A stretch of DNA of 64,000 nt from Leucobacter massiliensis (GTDB lineage Bacteria > Actinomycetota > Actinomycetes > Actinomycetales > Microbacteriaceae), in assembly GCF_002982315.1 (NCBI RefSeq), contig NZ_MWZD01000017.1, positions 310,001 to 374,000 on the forward strand, written 5' to 3'. The position numbers and the translations under genes were made by a program. Below, in pieces: positions 1-8,050 of the stretch; position 1 is the stretch's first letter; every line of letters starts with the position of its first letter. The notes under the pieces were generated by a model that was given only the letters and a program-made list of their open reading frames with translations, was not told the origin of the DNA and ran no database searches.

Positions 1-1
1 G

Positions 2-625
2 ATCGCGATCCTCTACCGTACCAACGCCCAGTCCGCCCGCTTCGAGGAGGCGCTGACGCGGCGCGGCATCGGGACGCGCGTCCACGGGGCGCAACGGTTC
101 TTCGAGCGCGCCGATGTACGAAAGGCCGTGATGCTCATCCGCGGCGAGGCGAAGGTCGCCGACTCGCGTCCGCTCTTCCAGATCGTCAGCGATGCGCTGC
201 GGGCCAGCGGGTGGACCGCGAAGGCGCCCGAGGGCCCCGCGGAGCGAGAGCGCTGGGAGGCCCTGGGCGCGCTGCTGTCGCTCGTCGACGAGATGCCGCC
301 GGGCACCGGGATCCGCGAGTTCAGCGAGGAGCTGCTGGCTCGTCAGCGCAGCCAGCACGAGCCGACGCTGGAGGCGGTCACGCTCAGCGCGATCCACGCG
401 GCGAAGGGACTCGAGTGGTCGCTGGTGCATGTCGTCGGCCTGAGCGAGGGCATCCTGCCGATCGCGCACGCCGATGACGAGGAGAGCATCGAGGAGGAGC
501 GGCGGCTCTGCTACGTGGCCTTCACGCGGGCCCGCGATGTGCTGCGGCTCTCGGGGGTGGAGGGCGGGGCGCGCTCGCCGCGGCGACCCTCGCGTTTCGT
601 CAGCGAGGCCGGCCTGCTGCCCTGA
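2..625 (+). CDS. uvrD2: UvrD2-type ATP-dependent DNA helicase, 3' part (5' end outside window)
   Basis: This is the C-terminal half of a superfamily 1 helicase. The visible part opens with the segment ILYRTNAQS, typical of UvrD/Rep proteins, and contains VTLSAIHAAKGLEW (motif V) and RRLCYVAFTRARDVL (motif VI), which couple ATP hydrolysis to unwinding in repair. The reading frame is open from base 2, so the start lies upstream of the window. The protein stops shortly after motif VI and has no C-terminal HRDC domain, which mycobacterial UvrD2 carries. Its last 26 bases overlap the 3' end of the convergent cyclodehydratase-like gene. The neighbourhood with Zincin_2, Lon-like and UPF0182 genes matches the mycobacterial Rv3193c-Rv3198 region, which supports UvrD2 over PcrA/UvrD1. 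Confidence 0.85.
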   Translation: MAILYRTNAQSARFEEALTRRGIGTRVHGAQRFFERADVRKAVMLIRGEAKVADSRPLFQIVSDALRASGWTAKAPEGPAERERWEALGALLSLVDEMPPGTGIREFSEELLARQRSQHEPTLEAVTLSAIHAAKGLEWSLVHVVGLSEGILPIAHADDEESIEEERRLCYVAFTRARDVLRLSGVEGGARSPRRPSRFVSEAGLLP

Positions 626-1481
626 GGGAGGGTGCGCCAGCGGGACGTGCTGCAGCTGCGGCCGGGCTCGTGCCGTCGTCGGGCAGAGTGCACGCGCACT
701 CCTGATGGGGTGCGACCACGTCGACCAGCGGGGCGCCGCTCACGAGCCCGCGCCGCACCGGGATCACGTAGCGGATGATGTGCGCCGTGTCGTCGCCGGC
801 CTGCCAGGCGCGCAGCAGTTGCCCCGCGAAGGCCGCGACCATGTGGGCGGCGGCACCCGATTCACTGCTCGGCGTGCGGCCGGCGAGCTGCGATGCGAGG
901 ACCGGATAGGCGGGGTCGCGCCGCAGCAGCGCGAGCGTGACGCAGCTGTGGCAGGGTGAGCCTCTCGGCCCGACGAGCGGGCCGACGTGGACGGCGCCGT
1001 CGGTGAAGCGGACGAGCAGGTGCGGCACGCCGGCGATGAGCCAGCGCTGCGCTCGCCCGAGGGGTTCGAGGAAGCGCTCGACGTGAATCGCCAGCTCATG
1101 CGGGGCGTGCCCGTCGAGACCGCACAGACCCGTGCCGAGCAGCGCGTCCCGCAGCCCGGGCACTTCCCGGCCGTCGTCGCTGAGCACCGCGTTGAGCCGG
1201 CGCGAGAGCGGCCGGGGGCGGGGCGGCGGCTCCGAGACGAGGACCTCGCGCAGCTGTTGGAACAGGCGCTGGGCGTCGCCACGGGACACGCCGAGCGCGC
1301 GCACCGCCTCGCCCAGCCGGGGGCGTTCGATCCCGCGCAGCAGGCGCGCGAGCAGCCGCTGCTCGCGCGCGGTCGGATCGACGAGCCGGGTGTGCGCGCG
1401 TTCGAAGCCGACACGCAGGGTGTACGGGTCCTCCCAGCAGAGGGGCAGGTCGGGATCGATGCGGGTGAGGTGCGCGCTCAT
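600..1481 (-). CDS. TOMM cyclodehydratase / ocin-ThiF-like domain protein
   Basis: The 293-residue protein looks like the stand-alone 'bacteriocin biosynthesis cyclodehydratase' domain. It has an N-terminal winged-helix-like segment, a middle portion recalling an adenylation (ThiF-like) fold, and a paired cysteine signature SPCHSC near residue 185 with HQECAC near the C-terminus, like the Cys-x2-Cys / Cys-x-Cys zinc site of TOMM cyclodehydratase C domains. No precursor peptide or YcaO partner gene is visible nearby, so a role in azoline-peptide biosynthesis is unproven; this may be a domesticated orphan. The start chosen is the ATG at 1481; the frame is open further upstream, but that extension is arginine-rich and not family-like. 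Its stop overlaps uvrD2 tail to tail. Confidence 0.6.
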   Translation of the reverse strand: MSAHLTRIDPDLPLCWEDPYTLRVGFERAHTRLVDPTAREQRLLARLLRGIERPRLGEAVRALGVSRGDAQRLFQQLREVLVSEPPPRPRPLSRRLNAVLSDDGREVPGLRDALLGTGLCGLDGHAPHELAIHVERFLEPLGRAQRWLIAGVPHLLVRFTDGAVHVGPLVGPRGSPCHSCVTLALLRRDPAYPVLASQLAGRTPSSESGAAAHMVAAFAGQLLRAWQAGDDTAHIIRYVIPVRRGLVSGAPLVDVVAPHQECACTLPDDGTSPAAAAARPAGAPSLRAAGRPR

Positions 1482-1640
1482 AGCACGAGTGTGCGCGCTC
1501 TTTCCGCCTTCGGAGGAGTTATGCACAGGGGAATGGCGAAACCACCCTCGACGCGCGCTTCTCGATGGCTGGGAGCGAAGCCTCACCCACCTCGGGGCGC
1601 CGCGCATCGCCCACCCGCGGACCGCAGCGGCGCCAGCACC

Positions 1641-3059
1641 TCAGCGCGCGTCGCCTCCCGTGCCGCCGTCGCCCGTGCCGCCGTCGCCCCCCTCGTGCGG
1701 AGGAAGCTCGCCGTCGAGCAGCTGAGCCAGCGCCGTGTCGAACTCATCGGCCTCCGCGTCCGGCGCGGTGCCCGCGAGACCGAGGCGCTCCAGCAGGCGA
1801 GCCGGATGGTCGAGCTCCTCGGCGGTGGGCAGCAGGTCCGGGTGCGCCCACAGTCCGTCGCGCGTGGTCACATCGCTGCGCTCCGCCACGAGACGCCAGA
1901 GCGCCGCCGCCTCGCGCAGCCGCCGCGGCCGCAGCTCCAGGCCCACGAGCGAGCCGAAGGCGTGCTCGGCGGGGCCGCCGGTCGCACGTCGCCGGCGCAC
2001 CATCTCCGCGATCGCGTCGGCGCCGGGCAGCCGCTTCGCGGCGTCCGCGGTCACCACGTCCACCCAGCCCTCGATGAGGGCGAGCATGGTCTCCAGTCGC
2101 GCGTGCGCCGACTCCTGCGCCTCCGTCTTCGGCGGGATGAGGGCCCCGCCCGCGATGAGCTCCTGGATCTGCTCGGGGCGCTCGGGATCCAGCTCGCGAG
2201 CGAGCTCCTCGATGCGCTCGGTATCGATCCGGATCCCGCGCGCGTACTCGGTGATGGCGGTGAGCAGGTGCAGCCGCAGCCACTTCGTGTGCCGGAACAG
2301 CCTGGCATGCGCGAGCTCGCGCACGGCGAGGTAGAGGGTGACGGCCTCGGGGTCCTGGTCGAGGCCCTCCGCGAAGGCCGCGACGCCGGAGGGGAGCAGG
2401 GCCCCGCCCTCGCGGCCGGGACCCGAGAGCAGCGGGATGCCGATGTCGCCCGCAGAGACCACTTCGCCGGAGAGCCGCCCGACGATGGTGCCCAGCTGCA
2501 CGGCGAAGAGCGCCCCGCCCACGCTGCGGAGCATCGGGGTGGCCCCGCGCATCGCCTCGCTGAGTTCCTCGGGCATCTGCGTCTGCAGCGCGTCCGTGAG
2601 TGCGCGGGTGATCGACTCCGCCACGGGCTCCGCGAGCCCCACCCAGGTGTCGAAGGACTGCTGCACCCACTCGATGCGGCTCATCGTGCGCGGAGCGTCG
2701 GGGGTGGTTCCGAGCTCCGTGGCCTCGTCCAGCCAGAGCGTCGCCACGGGGAAGGCACGCTCGGCCGGCGCCGGGTCCGCCCCGGCCGAGCCGTCACCCG
2801 CGACCTCGATGGCGGTGCGCCGCGCGGCGGACCAGTCGATCCCCTCGCCGGGGTGCTGCATCGCACCCTGGAGCGTGGCGAAGAGCCCCTGCAGCGCCTG
2901 CGGGTCGATGGGGAGACCCGCGGCTTTCGCGAACTGCTCGGGATCCATGCCGGCGCCGGGCCCCCCGCCCGAGAGCATGCTGCGCAGCATGCGCTGCAGC
3001 TCCTCGAAGTCGTCGCCCCGCCCCTGGTCGCCCGCCTCGTTCCGGTCGTTCGCGCTCAT
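1641..3059 (-). CDS. Zincin_2 (DUF2342) putative zinc-dependent metalloprotease
   Basis: This 472-residue protein belongs to the DUF2342/Zincin_2 family, once labelled 'coenzyme F420 biosynthesis-associated', whose biochemical role is not established. The family signature REL-AHARLF-RHTKWLR is visible near residue 246, followed by the helical region LLTAITEYARGIRID. The HExxH-like zincin motif is degenerate here, so catalytic activity should not be assumed. The N-terminus is Gly/Met/Gln-rich (LQRMLRSMLSGGGPGAG), typical of the family. ATG at 3059 follows a GGAGG about 9 nt upstream. It is divergent from the Lon-like protease gene, the same arrangement as in mycobacteria (Rv3195/Rv3194c). Confidence 0.8.
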   Translation of the reverse strand: MSANDRNEAGDQGRGDDFEELQRMLRSMLSGGGPGAGMDPEQFAKAAGLPIDPQALQGLFATLQGAMQHPGEGIDWSAARRTAIEVAGDGSAGADPAPAERAFPVATLWLDEATELGTTPDAPRTMSRIEWVQQSFDTWVGLAEPVAESITRALTDALQTQMPEELSEAMRGATPMLRSVGGALFAVQLGTIVGRLSGEVVSAGDIGIPLLSGPGREGGALLPSGVAAFAEGLDQDPEAVTLYLAVRELAHARLFRHTKWLRLHLLTAITEYARGIRIDTERIEELARELDPERPEQIQELIAGGALIPPKTEAQESAHARLETMLALIEGWVDVVTADAAKRLPGADAIAEMVRRRRATGGPAEHAFGSLVGLELRPRRLREAAALWRLVAERSDVTTRDGLWAHPDLLPTAEELDHPARLLERLGLAGTAPDAEADEFDTALAQLLDGELPPHEGGDGGTGDGGTGGDAR

Positions 3060-3194
3060 TCCCGTTCCTCCGGTCGTCCGTTGCCCACCACGCTACGGCA
3101 CGGCGGTCAGATCCGCCTGCTAGATTGACCGTCGCTCGGCGATTCCGTTGCGCCCACTGCGAACAGCGGCACCGGGCCGGAAAGGACGTCGCGG

Positions 3195-4280
3195 GTGGAT
3201 CAGGATTCGGGCGAGCGGCGGCGCACTCGCACCCTGCTCGGCGCAACCGCGGTGGCCGGCGCGCTGCTGCTCGCGGCGGTGACCCCCTCGCCCTATGTGG
3301 TCGAGCAGCCGGGGCCGGTGGTGGACACGCTCGGGGAGGCTGAGGACGACGGGAAGAGCGTCCCCGTCATCTCGATCGAGGGAGCGGAGACCTACCCGAC
3401 CAGTGGCAGCCTCAACCTGCTCACCGTCTCGATCCTCGGCAACCGGGAGCAGCCGCGGAGCTGGCTCGCGCTCGTGCCCGCACTGCTCGACCCCACGCAG
3501 CGCATCGCCCCGGTCGACGAGTTCTTCCCGGAGGGAGTGACGGTGGAAGAGCGGGACACCGAGAACGCCGTGCTCATGGACTCCTCGCAGATGCAGGCAG
3601 CGGCGGCGGCGTTCCGCGCGCTCGGGCAGGAGGTGCGGACCGTGCTGACGGTCGCCGGCGTCGCCGAGAGCGGTCCGGCCGCAGGCGAGCTGGAAGCGGG
3701 GGACCGGATCGTGAGCCTCAACGGCCGGAAGCTGGCCGACTTCACGGAGCTGCGACGCGGCGTCGCGGCCTCGGAAGACCGAGCGGCCGTGCGCCTCGGG
3801 ATCGAACGGGACGGCGAGCCGCAGGAGCTCGAGCTGACGCCGCGTGCCCCCCGCGAGGGTGAGGAACCGATGCTCGGGATCACGGTCGCTGCCCGCTACG
3901 AGCTGCCGGCCGAGGTCGACTTCTCGCTCACCCGCATCGGCGGGCCGAGCGCGGGGCTGGTCTTCGCGCTCGCGGTGCTGGACCGGCTGACGCCGGGCGA
4001 GCTGCTGGAGGGGCACACCGTGAGCGGCACCGGGACGATCACGGATGCCGGCGAGGTCGGCGCCATCGGCGGTCTCGCGCAGAAGATGTGGGCGGCGGAT
4101 CGCGCGGGCAGCGAGCTGTTCCTCATGCCGCTCGCCAACTGCGCGGATCTGCCGGATCGGCGGCCGCCGGGCCTGCGGATCGCTCCGGTCGCCACTCTCG
4201 ACGAGGCCGTGCAGGCGATCGAGGCCGTGAATGCGGGGGAGGAGCCGCGGGGCGTGGAGCGCTGCGCCGCTGCGTCGTAG
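3195..4280 (+). CDS. PDZ-containing Lon-like serine protease (YlbL/LonD type)
   Basis: A 361-residue membrane-anchored protease. The N-terminus is short, with one membrane segment (ATAVAGALLLAAVTPSPYV, residues about 14-34). A PDZ domain lies around residues 150-225 (VAESGPAAGELEAGDRIVSLNG), followed by a Lon proteolytic domain. The catalytic dyad is visible: Ser252 in GGPSAGL and Lys297 in GLAQKM. The predicted site is outside the membrane, where it may degrade exported or envelope proteins. The GTG start at 3195 has AAAGGA 9 nt upstream; a -10-like TAGATT lies at 3121-3126. It is followed by the UPF0182 gene, as in other actinobacteria. Confidence 0.88.
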   Translation: MDQDSGERRRTRTLLGATAVAGALLLAAVTPSPYVVEQPGPVVDTLGEAEDDGKSVPVISIEGAETYPTSGSLNLLTVSILGNREQPRSWLALVPALLDPTQRIAPVDEFFPEGVTVEERDTENAVLMDSSQMQAAAAAFRALGQEVRTVLTVAGVAESGPAAGELEAGDRIVSLNGRKLADFTELRRGVAASEDRAAVRLGIERDGEPQELELTPRAPREGEEPMLGITVAARYELPAEVDFSLTRIGGPSAGLVFALAVLDRLTPGELLEGHTVSGTGTITDAGEVGAIGGLAQKMWAADRAGSELFLMPLANCADLPDRRPPGLRIAPVATLDEAVQAIEAVNAGEEPRGVERCAAAS

Positions 4281-4300
4281 ATGCCGTGCGGTGGGCGTGC

Positions 4301-4361
4301 ACCGTTCTCTCGAGTGTGTGCCGAAATCACCGCGACCAAGCGACACGCTCGCGAGAACGGT
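4301..4361. repeat. Long imperfect inverted repeat between the Lon-like and UPF0182 genes
   Basis: ACCGTTCTCTCGAGTGTGT at 4301-4319 is matched by the reverse complement of 4343-4361 at 17 of 19 positions, with a 23-base loop. In RNA one mismatch is a G-U pair. It lies 20 bases after the Lon-like stop. There is no T-tract, so it may be a factor-dependent terminator, a processing hairpin or a protein-binding palindrome. Confidence 0.6.
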
Positions 4362-4526
4362 ACACCATCGCGAAGGAGTCGGTGCACGGGGACACGAGCG
4401 CCGCGCCCGCAAGAGGTCCGGCGGAGGCGCCGCGCCGGGTTTCCTGTCAGCGGTGGACGATAGGGTGGTACGGACCTCGCCCGGCACCCTCACGGGTGCA
4501 CTCTGGACAGGAAGAGCTACAGAGAC

Positions 4527-7500
4527 GTGACCGACCAGAACGCAAGCGCGCCGGCCCGTCGGCGCCGGCTATCGCCGCTCGCCATCACCGTCATCCTCGT
4601 GGTGGTGCTGATCCTCGGCTTCCTCGCCGTGGCCGCGGTGCTGACCGAGGTGCTGTGGTACCGCCAGATCGGCTATCTGCCGGTGCTCACCACGCAGTGG
4701 ATCGCCGCGGGGACCATGTTCCTCATCGGCTTCCTGGGCATGGCGGTGCCGCTCTTCCTGTCGATCGACATCGCGTATCGCAAACGCCCCGTCTACGCGC
4801 GGCTCACGGCGCAGCTCGACCGTTACCAGGAGCTCTTCGAGCCGCTGCGCCGGCTCGTGAAGTGGGCGCTTCCCATCGTGGTGGGCCTCTTCGCCGGCTT
4901 CAGCACGGCGACGCAGTGGCAGACCGTGCTGCTCTGGCTCAACGGCTCCCCGGCGGGCACGAAGGACGCCCAGTTCGGCCTCGACATCTCCTTCTTCCTC
5001 TTCGATCTGCCGGTGCTGCGCGGCATCGTCGCCTTCGCCTCCGCGGTGGTGCTCCTCGCCCTGATCGCCGGCGTCGCGACCAGCTACCTCTACGGGGGGA
5101 TCTCCTTCGCGGGCCGTGACGTGCGGGTCTCGAAGGCAACGCGGATCCAGGCCGCCGTGCTCGCCACCGTCTACCTCCTGCTGCAGGCCGTGAGCCTCTG
5201 GCTCGATCAGTATGCGAGCCTCACGGGGAACGGCGGCCAGTGGACGGGCGCTCTCTTCCAGGACGTCCACGCCGTGATCCCGGGCAAGCAGATCCTCGCG
5301 GGCATCGCGGCCATCGTCGCCGTGCTCTTCCTCGTTACCGCCTTCACCGGAAAGTGGCGGCTGCCCGTGATCGGCACGGCGCTGTTCCTCGTGTCGAGCA
5401 TCGTGCTCGGCATCGGTTACCCCTGGGCCGTTCAGCAGTTCCAGGTGCAGCCCGATGAGAAGAGCCTCGAGGCCGAGTACATCGAGCGCAACATCGAGGC
5501 GACGCGCGCGGCCTACGGTCTGGACGCGGTCGAGACGGAGCGCTACGACGCGAAGACGGACGCCGAGCCCGGAGCCCTGCGCAACGATGCCGAGACGACG
5601 GCGAACATCCGCATCATCGACCCTGAGGTGGTCTCGCCCACCTTCGCCCAGCTGGAGCAGATCAGGCAGTACTACCAGTTCCCGTCGACGCTCAGCGTCG
5701 ATCGCTACGACATCGACGGCCGCGTCGAGGACACGGTGTCGGCGATCCGCGACATCGACATCAGCGACCAGAGCGGCTGGTACAACCGCACGCTCGTCTA
5801 CACCCACGGCTACGGCCTGGTCGCCGCCTACGGCAACCAGCGCTCACCCGGCGGCGAGCCCGTGTTCCTCGAGAACGGCATCCCGACGAGCGGCAAGCTC
5901 GGCACCTTCGAGCCGCGCGTGTACTTCGGCACGAACTCACCCGAGTACTCGATCGTAGGCGGTGAGCGCGACAAGCCGATCGAGCTCGATTTCCCGGCCG
6001 ACGCCGAGAGCGCGGCCGAGGCGACCGCGGAGGATCCGGAACCCGCCGACCCGGCCGCGAGCGACGAGCAGGCCGGCGGCGGCGAGCAGAAGACCGAGGT
6101 CGTCGAGGAGCCCTCCGGGCGCCAGAACATGACCACCTTCTCCGGCGAGGGCGGGCCGTCGCTCGACAACCTCTTCGCGAAGCTGATCTACGCGCTGAAG
6201 TTCCAGGACATGGAGATCCTCCTCTCGGGCGCGGTGGTCGACGGCTCGCAGATCCTCTACGACCGCGACCCCGTCCAGCGCGTGCAGAAGGTGGCCCCGT
6301 ACCTCACCATCGACGAGTCGCCCTACGCTTCGGTGGTCGACGGGCGCATCGTGTGGATCATCGACGGATACACCACCTCCGCCAACTACCCCTACTCGCA
6401 GCTGGGTGACATGAACGCCATGACGGTCGACGCCGACAACCGGCGCACGAACCCGATGCCCAACACGATCAACTACATCCGCAACTCCGTGAAGGCGACC
6501 GTGGACGCCTACGACGGGAAGGTGACGCTGTACGCCTGGGACACGGAGGATCCGCTGCTGCAGTCCTGGGGCAAGATCTTCCCGGGGACGCTCAAGGGCG
6601 TCTCGGACATGAGCGGCGAACTGCTCAGCCACGTGCGGTATCCGAGCGACCTCTTCAAAGTGCAGCGCTCGGTGCTCGGCCAGTACCACGTGACCGACGC
6701 GGACGCCTTCTACTCGGCGGAGGATCGCTGGCGGACGCCCGACGACCCGGTGTCGGGTGCCGCGGCGGGAGCCGACAAGCTCGCCCAGCCGCCGTACTAC
6801 CTCACGCTGGCGGCCGGAGCCGATGCGGAGCCCAACTACTCGATCTACTCGACCTACATTCCGGACCAGCAGGGCGAGGGCTCGCGAGACATCCTCACGG
6901 GGTACCTCGCCGCCAACTCGAACGCCGGTTCCGAGGCGGGCAAGGTCTCGGAGGAGTACGGCACCCTGAAGCTGCTGACGCTCCCGAAGGGGGACCCGAT
7001 TCCCGGACCGGGGCAGGTGCAGAACAGCTTCACGACCGACTCCGAGGTCTCCCGCCTGCTCAACATCCTGCGGCAGGGCGAGAGCCAGGTCATCAGCGGG
7101 AATCTGCTGACGCTGCCGGTGGGCGGCGGCCTGCTCTACGTGCAGCCCGTCTATGTCCAGGCCTCGTCCGGGACGAGCTTCCCGATCCTGCAGAAGGTGC
7201 TCGTCGCCTTCGGTGACAAGATCGCCTTCGAGGACACCCTCGACGAGGCGCTCGACTCCCTCTTCGGTGGCGACTCCGGCGCCAACGCCGGAGACGGCGG
7301 CGTGGAGGTCTCCGATCCGGTGACCGACGCAGGGACGGGCGATGAGGCGGAGCAGCCCTCGGACGCCGGGGAGCCGAGCAAGGACTCGGGCGCGGGCTCC
7401 TCGGGCGGGGATGCCTCCCTCGACGAGTCGCTGCGCGAGATGCAGCAGGCGATCAAGGACCGCGACGCGGCGATGCAGTCGGGAGACTGGGCGGCGTACG

Positions 7501-7556
7501 GCAAGGCGGACGAGCGACTGCGGAAGGCGCTGGAGGCGGCCCTCGCGGCCGAGTAA
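4527..7556 (+). CDS. UPF0182 family large membrane protein
   Basis: A 1009-residue member of the UPF0182 family, conserved in actinobacteria and cyanobacteria and of unknown function. Residues 1-300 hold about seven hydrophobic helices (for example LAITVILVVVLILGFLAVAA and VVLLALIAGVATSYLYGG); the large remainder (from about residue 310) is predicted to be outside the membrane and contains the conserved NYIRNSVKATVDAYDG block near residue 650. There is an acidic, low-complexity insert around residues 490-530 and an acidic C-terminal tail. The GTG start follows a leader of about 60 nt that begins at a TAGGGT hexamer at 4461. A hairpin at 7571-7603 follows the gene. Length is normal for the family. 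Confidence 0.9.
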   Translation: MTDQNASAPARRRRLSPLAITVILVVVLILGFLAVAAVLTEVLWYRQIGYLPVLTTQWIAAGTMFLIGFLGMAVPLFLSIDIAYRKRPVYARLTAQLDRYQELFEPLRRLVKWALPIVVGLFAGFSTATQWQTVLLWLNGSPAGTKDAQFGLDISFFLFDLPVLRGIVAFASAVVLLALIAGVATSYLYGGISFAGRDVRVSKATRIQAAVLATVYLLLQAVSLWLDQYASLTGNGGQWTGALFQDVHAVIPGKQILAGIAAIVAVLFLVTAFTGKWRLPVIGTALFLVSSIVLGIGYPWAVQQFQVQPDEKSLEAEYIERNIEATRAAYGLDAVETERYDAKTDAEPGALRNDAETTANIRIIDPEVVSPTFAQLEQIRQYYQFPSTLSVDRYDIDGRVEDTVSAIRDIDISDQSGWYNRTLVYTHGYGLVAAYGNQRSPGGEPVFLENGIPTSGKLGTFEPRVYFGTNSPEYSIVGGERDKPIELDFPADAESAAEATAEDPEPADPAASDEQAGGGEQKTEVVEEPSGRQNMTTFSGEGGPSLDNLFAKLIYALKFQDMEILLSGAVVDGSQILYDRDPVQRVQKVAPYLTIDESPYASVVDGRIVWIIDGYTTSANYPYSQLGDMNAMTVDADNRRTNPMPNTINYIRNSVKATVDAYDGKVTLYAWDTEDPLLQSWGKIFPGTLKGVSDMSGELLSHVRYPSDLFKVQRSVLGQYHVTDADAFYSAEDRWRTPDDPVSGAAAGADKLAQPPYYLTLAAGADAEPNYSIYSTYIPDQQGEGSRDILTGYLAANSNAGSEAGKVSEEYGTLKLLTLPKGDPIPGPGQVQNSFTTDSEVSRLLNILRQGESQVISGNLLTLPVGGGLLYVQPVYVQASSGTSFPILQKVLVAFGDKIAFEDTLDEALDSLFGGDSGANAGDGGVEVSDPVTDAGTGDEAEQPSDAGEPSKDSGAGSSGGDASLDESLREMQQAIKDRDAAMQSGDWAAYGKADERLRKALEAALAAE

Positions 7557-7570
7557 CCCGGAACCGCTCT

Positions 7571-7603
7571 GACGGCCCGGTCCCGCCGAGGGGCCGGGCC
7601 GTC
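7571..7603 (+). terminator. Hairpin after the UPF0182 gene
   Basis: GACGGCCCGG (7571-7580) pairs perfectly with CCGGGCCGTC (7594-7603), 15 bases after the stop codon. It has no T-tract, as is common in high-GC actinobacteria. Confidence 0.6.
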
Positions 7604-7785
7604 GAGCGTGTGCGGGAGGTGCTCCGGCCTCCTCCGCTCACATGAGACCTCAACGCACTGGGCGGGGATTCTCTTCGCGCTGAGACGAGCGTCGGAGAGG
7701 CGCGGTCCGAGACGGACGGGGGAGCTGGACGCGGAGGGCACCGGCTGAGCGCGGGGCGTTCGCCGCGCTGCCCCGAGGGAAAGGC

Positions 7786-7827
7786 GAAGGCCCCTGGCCT
7801 GGGATGAATCCCAGGTCAGGGGCCTTC
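7786..7827 (-). terminator. Original chromosomal terminator of the tRNA-fMet gene
   Basis: A 19-bp stem with one mismatch (7786-7804 with 7809-7827, loop TGAA) lies immediately beyond the tRNA 3' fragment at 7833. In the uninterrupted chromosome it would have followed the minus-strand tRNA-fMet gene. Its core resembles the element-borne hairpin at 17027-17062. Confidence 0.6.
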
Positions 7828-7832
7828 TCGTG

Positions 7833-7871
7833 GTTGCGGGGGCAGGATTTGAACCTACGACCTCCGGGTTA
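7833..7871. repeat. Left attachment site: tRNA-fMet 3' fragment
   Basis: This 39-bp copy matches 17069-17107 exactly. On the minus strand it runs from the anticodon loop to the acceptor end of tRNA-fMet. The 5' half of the tRNA is missing here, so it is a non-functional remnant made by integration. Confidence 0.9.
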
Positions 7872-7954
7872 CGACTGTTCTATTCTTGACCTATCCTCGA
7901 ACAGGTCACCTTGCCTTAGAAAACACAGGCATCTACCTACACAGAGGGCACTTT

Positions 7955-8012
7955 TGTCTACCGGAGTTTGATACGTGTCTACCGGACTATGCGGGTACTT
8001 GTGCGGGTACTT
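7955..8012. promoter_or_regulatory. Left integrase/excisionase arm-type sites
   Basis: Two copies of TGTCTACCGGA (7955-7965, 7976-7986) are followed by two copies of GCGGGTACTT (7991-8000, 8003-8012) with a 12-bp repeat period. The same block occurs in the same order and orientation near the right end (16960-17002). Direct repeats just inside both att cores are what arm-binding sites of tyrosine integrases or Xis look like. Function is inferred from position and duplication. Confidence 0.65.
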
Positions 8013-8050
8013 ATATTGCTTTGAACCACTGCATAAAGTACCCTCAAGAC

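Noticed and set aside
987-3128. Very long plus-strand open frame over the cyclodehydratase-like and Zincin_2 genes
   Set aside because: It is the antisense of two well-supported minus-strand genes and has the Arg/Ala/Pro-rich, motif-free composition of high-GC shadow frames. Similar shadows at 38266-41199, 23823-27251, 49365-50729 and 28451-29809 were dropped for the same reason.
7833-7871. The left tRNA-like sequence as a second tRNA gene
   Set aside because: Only the 3' half is present and the sequence diverges right at the anticodon loop; it is the att remnant.
7886-8050. Upstream extension of the integrase reading frame
   Set aside because: It runs through the arm-type repeats and almost into the att core, and has no ribosome binding site; the ATG at 8051 gives a normal integrase N-terminus.
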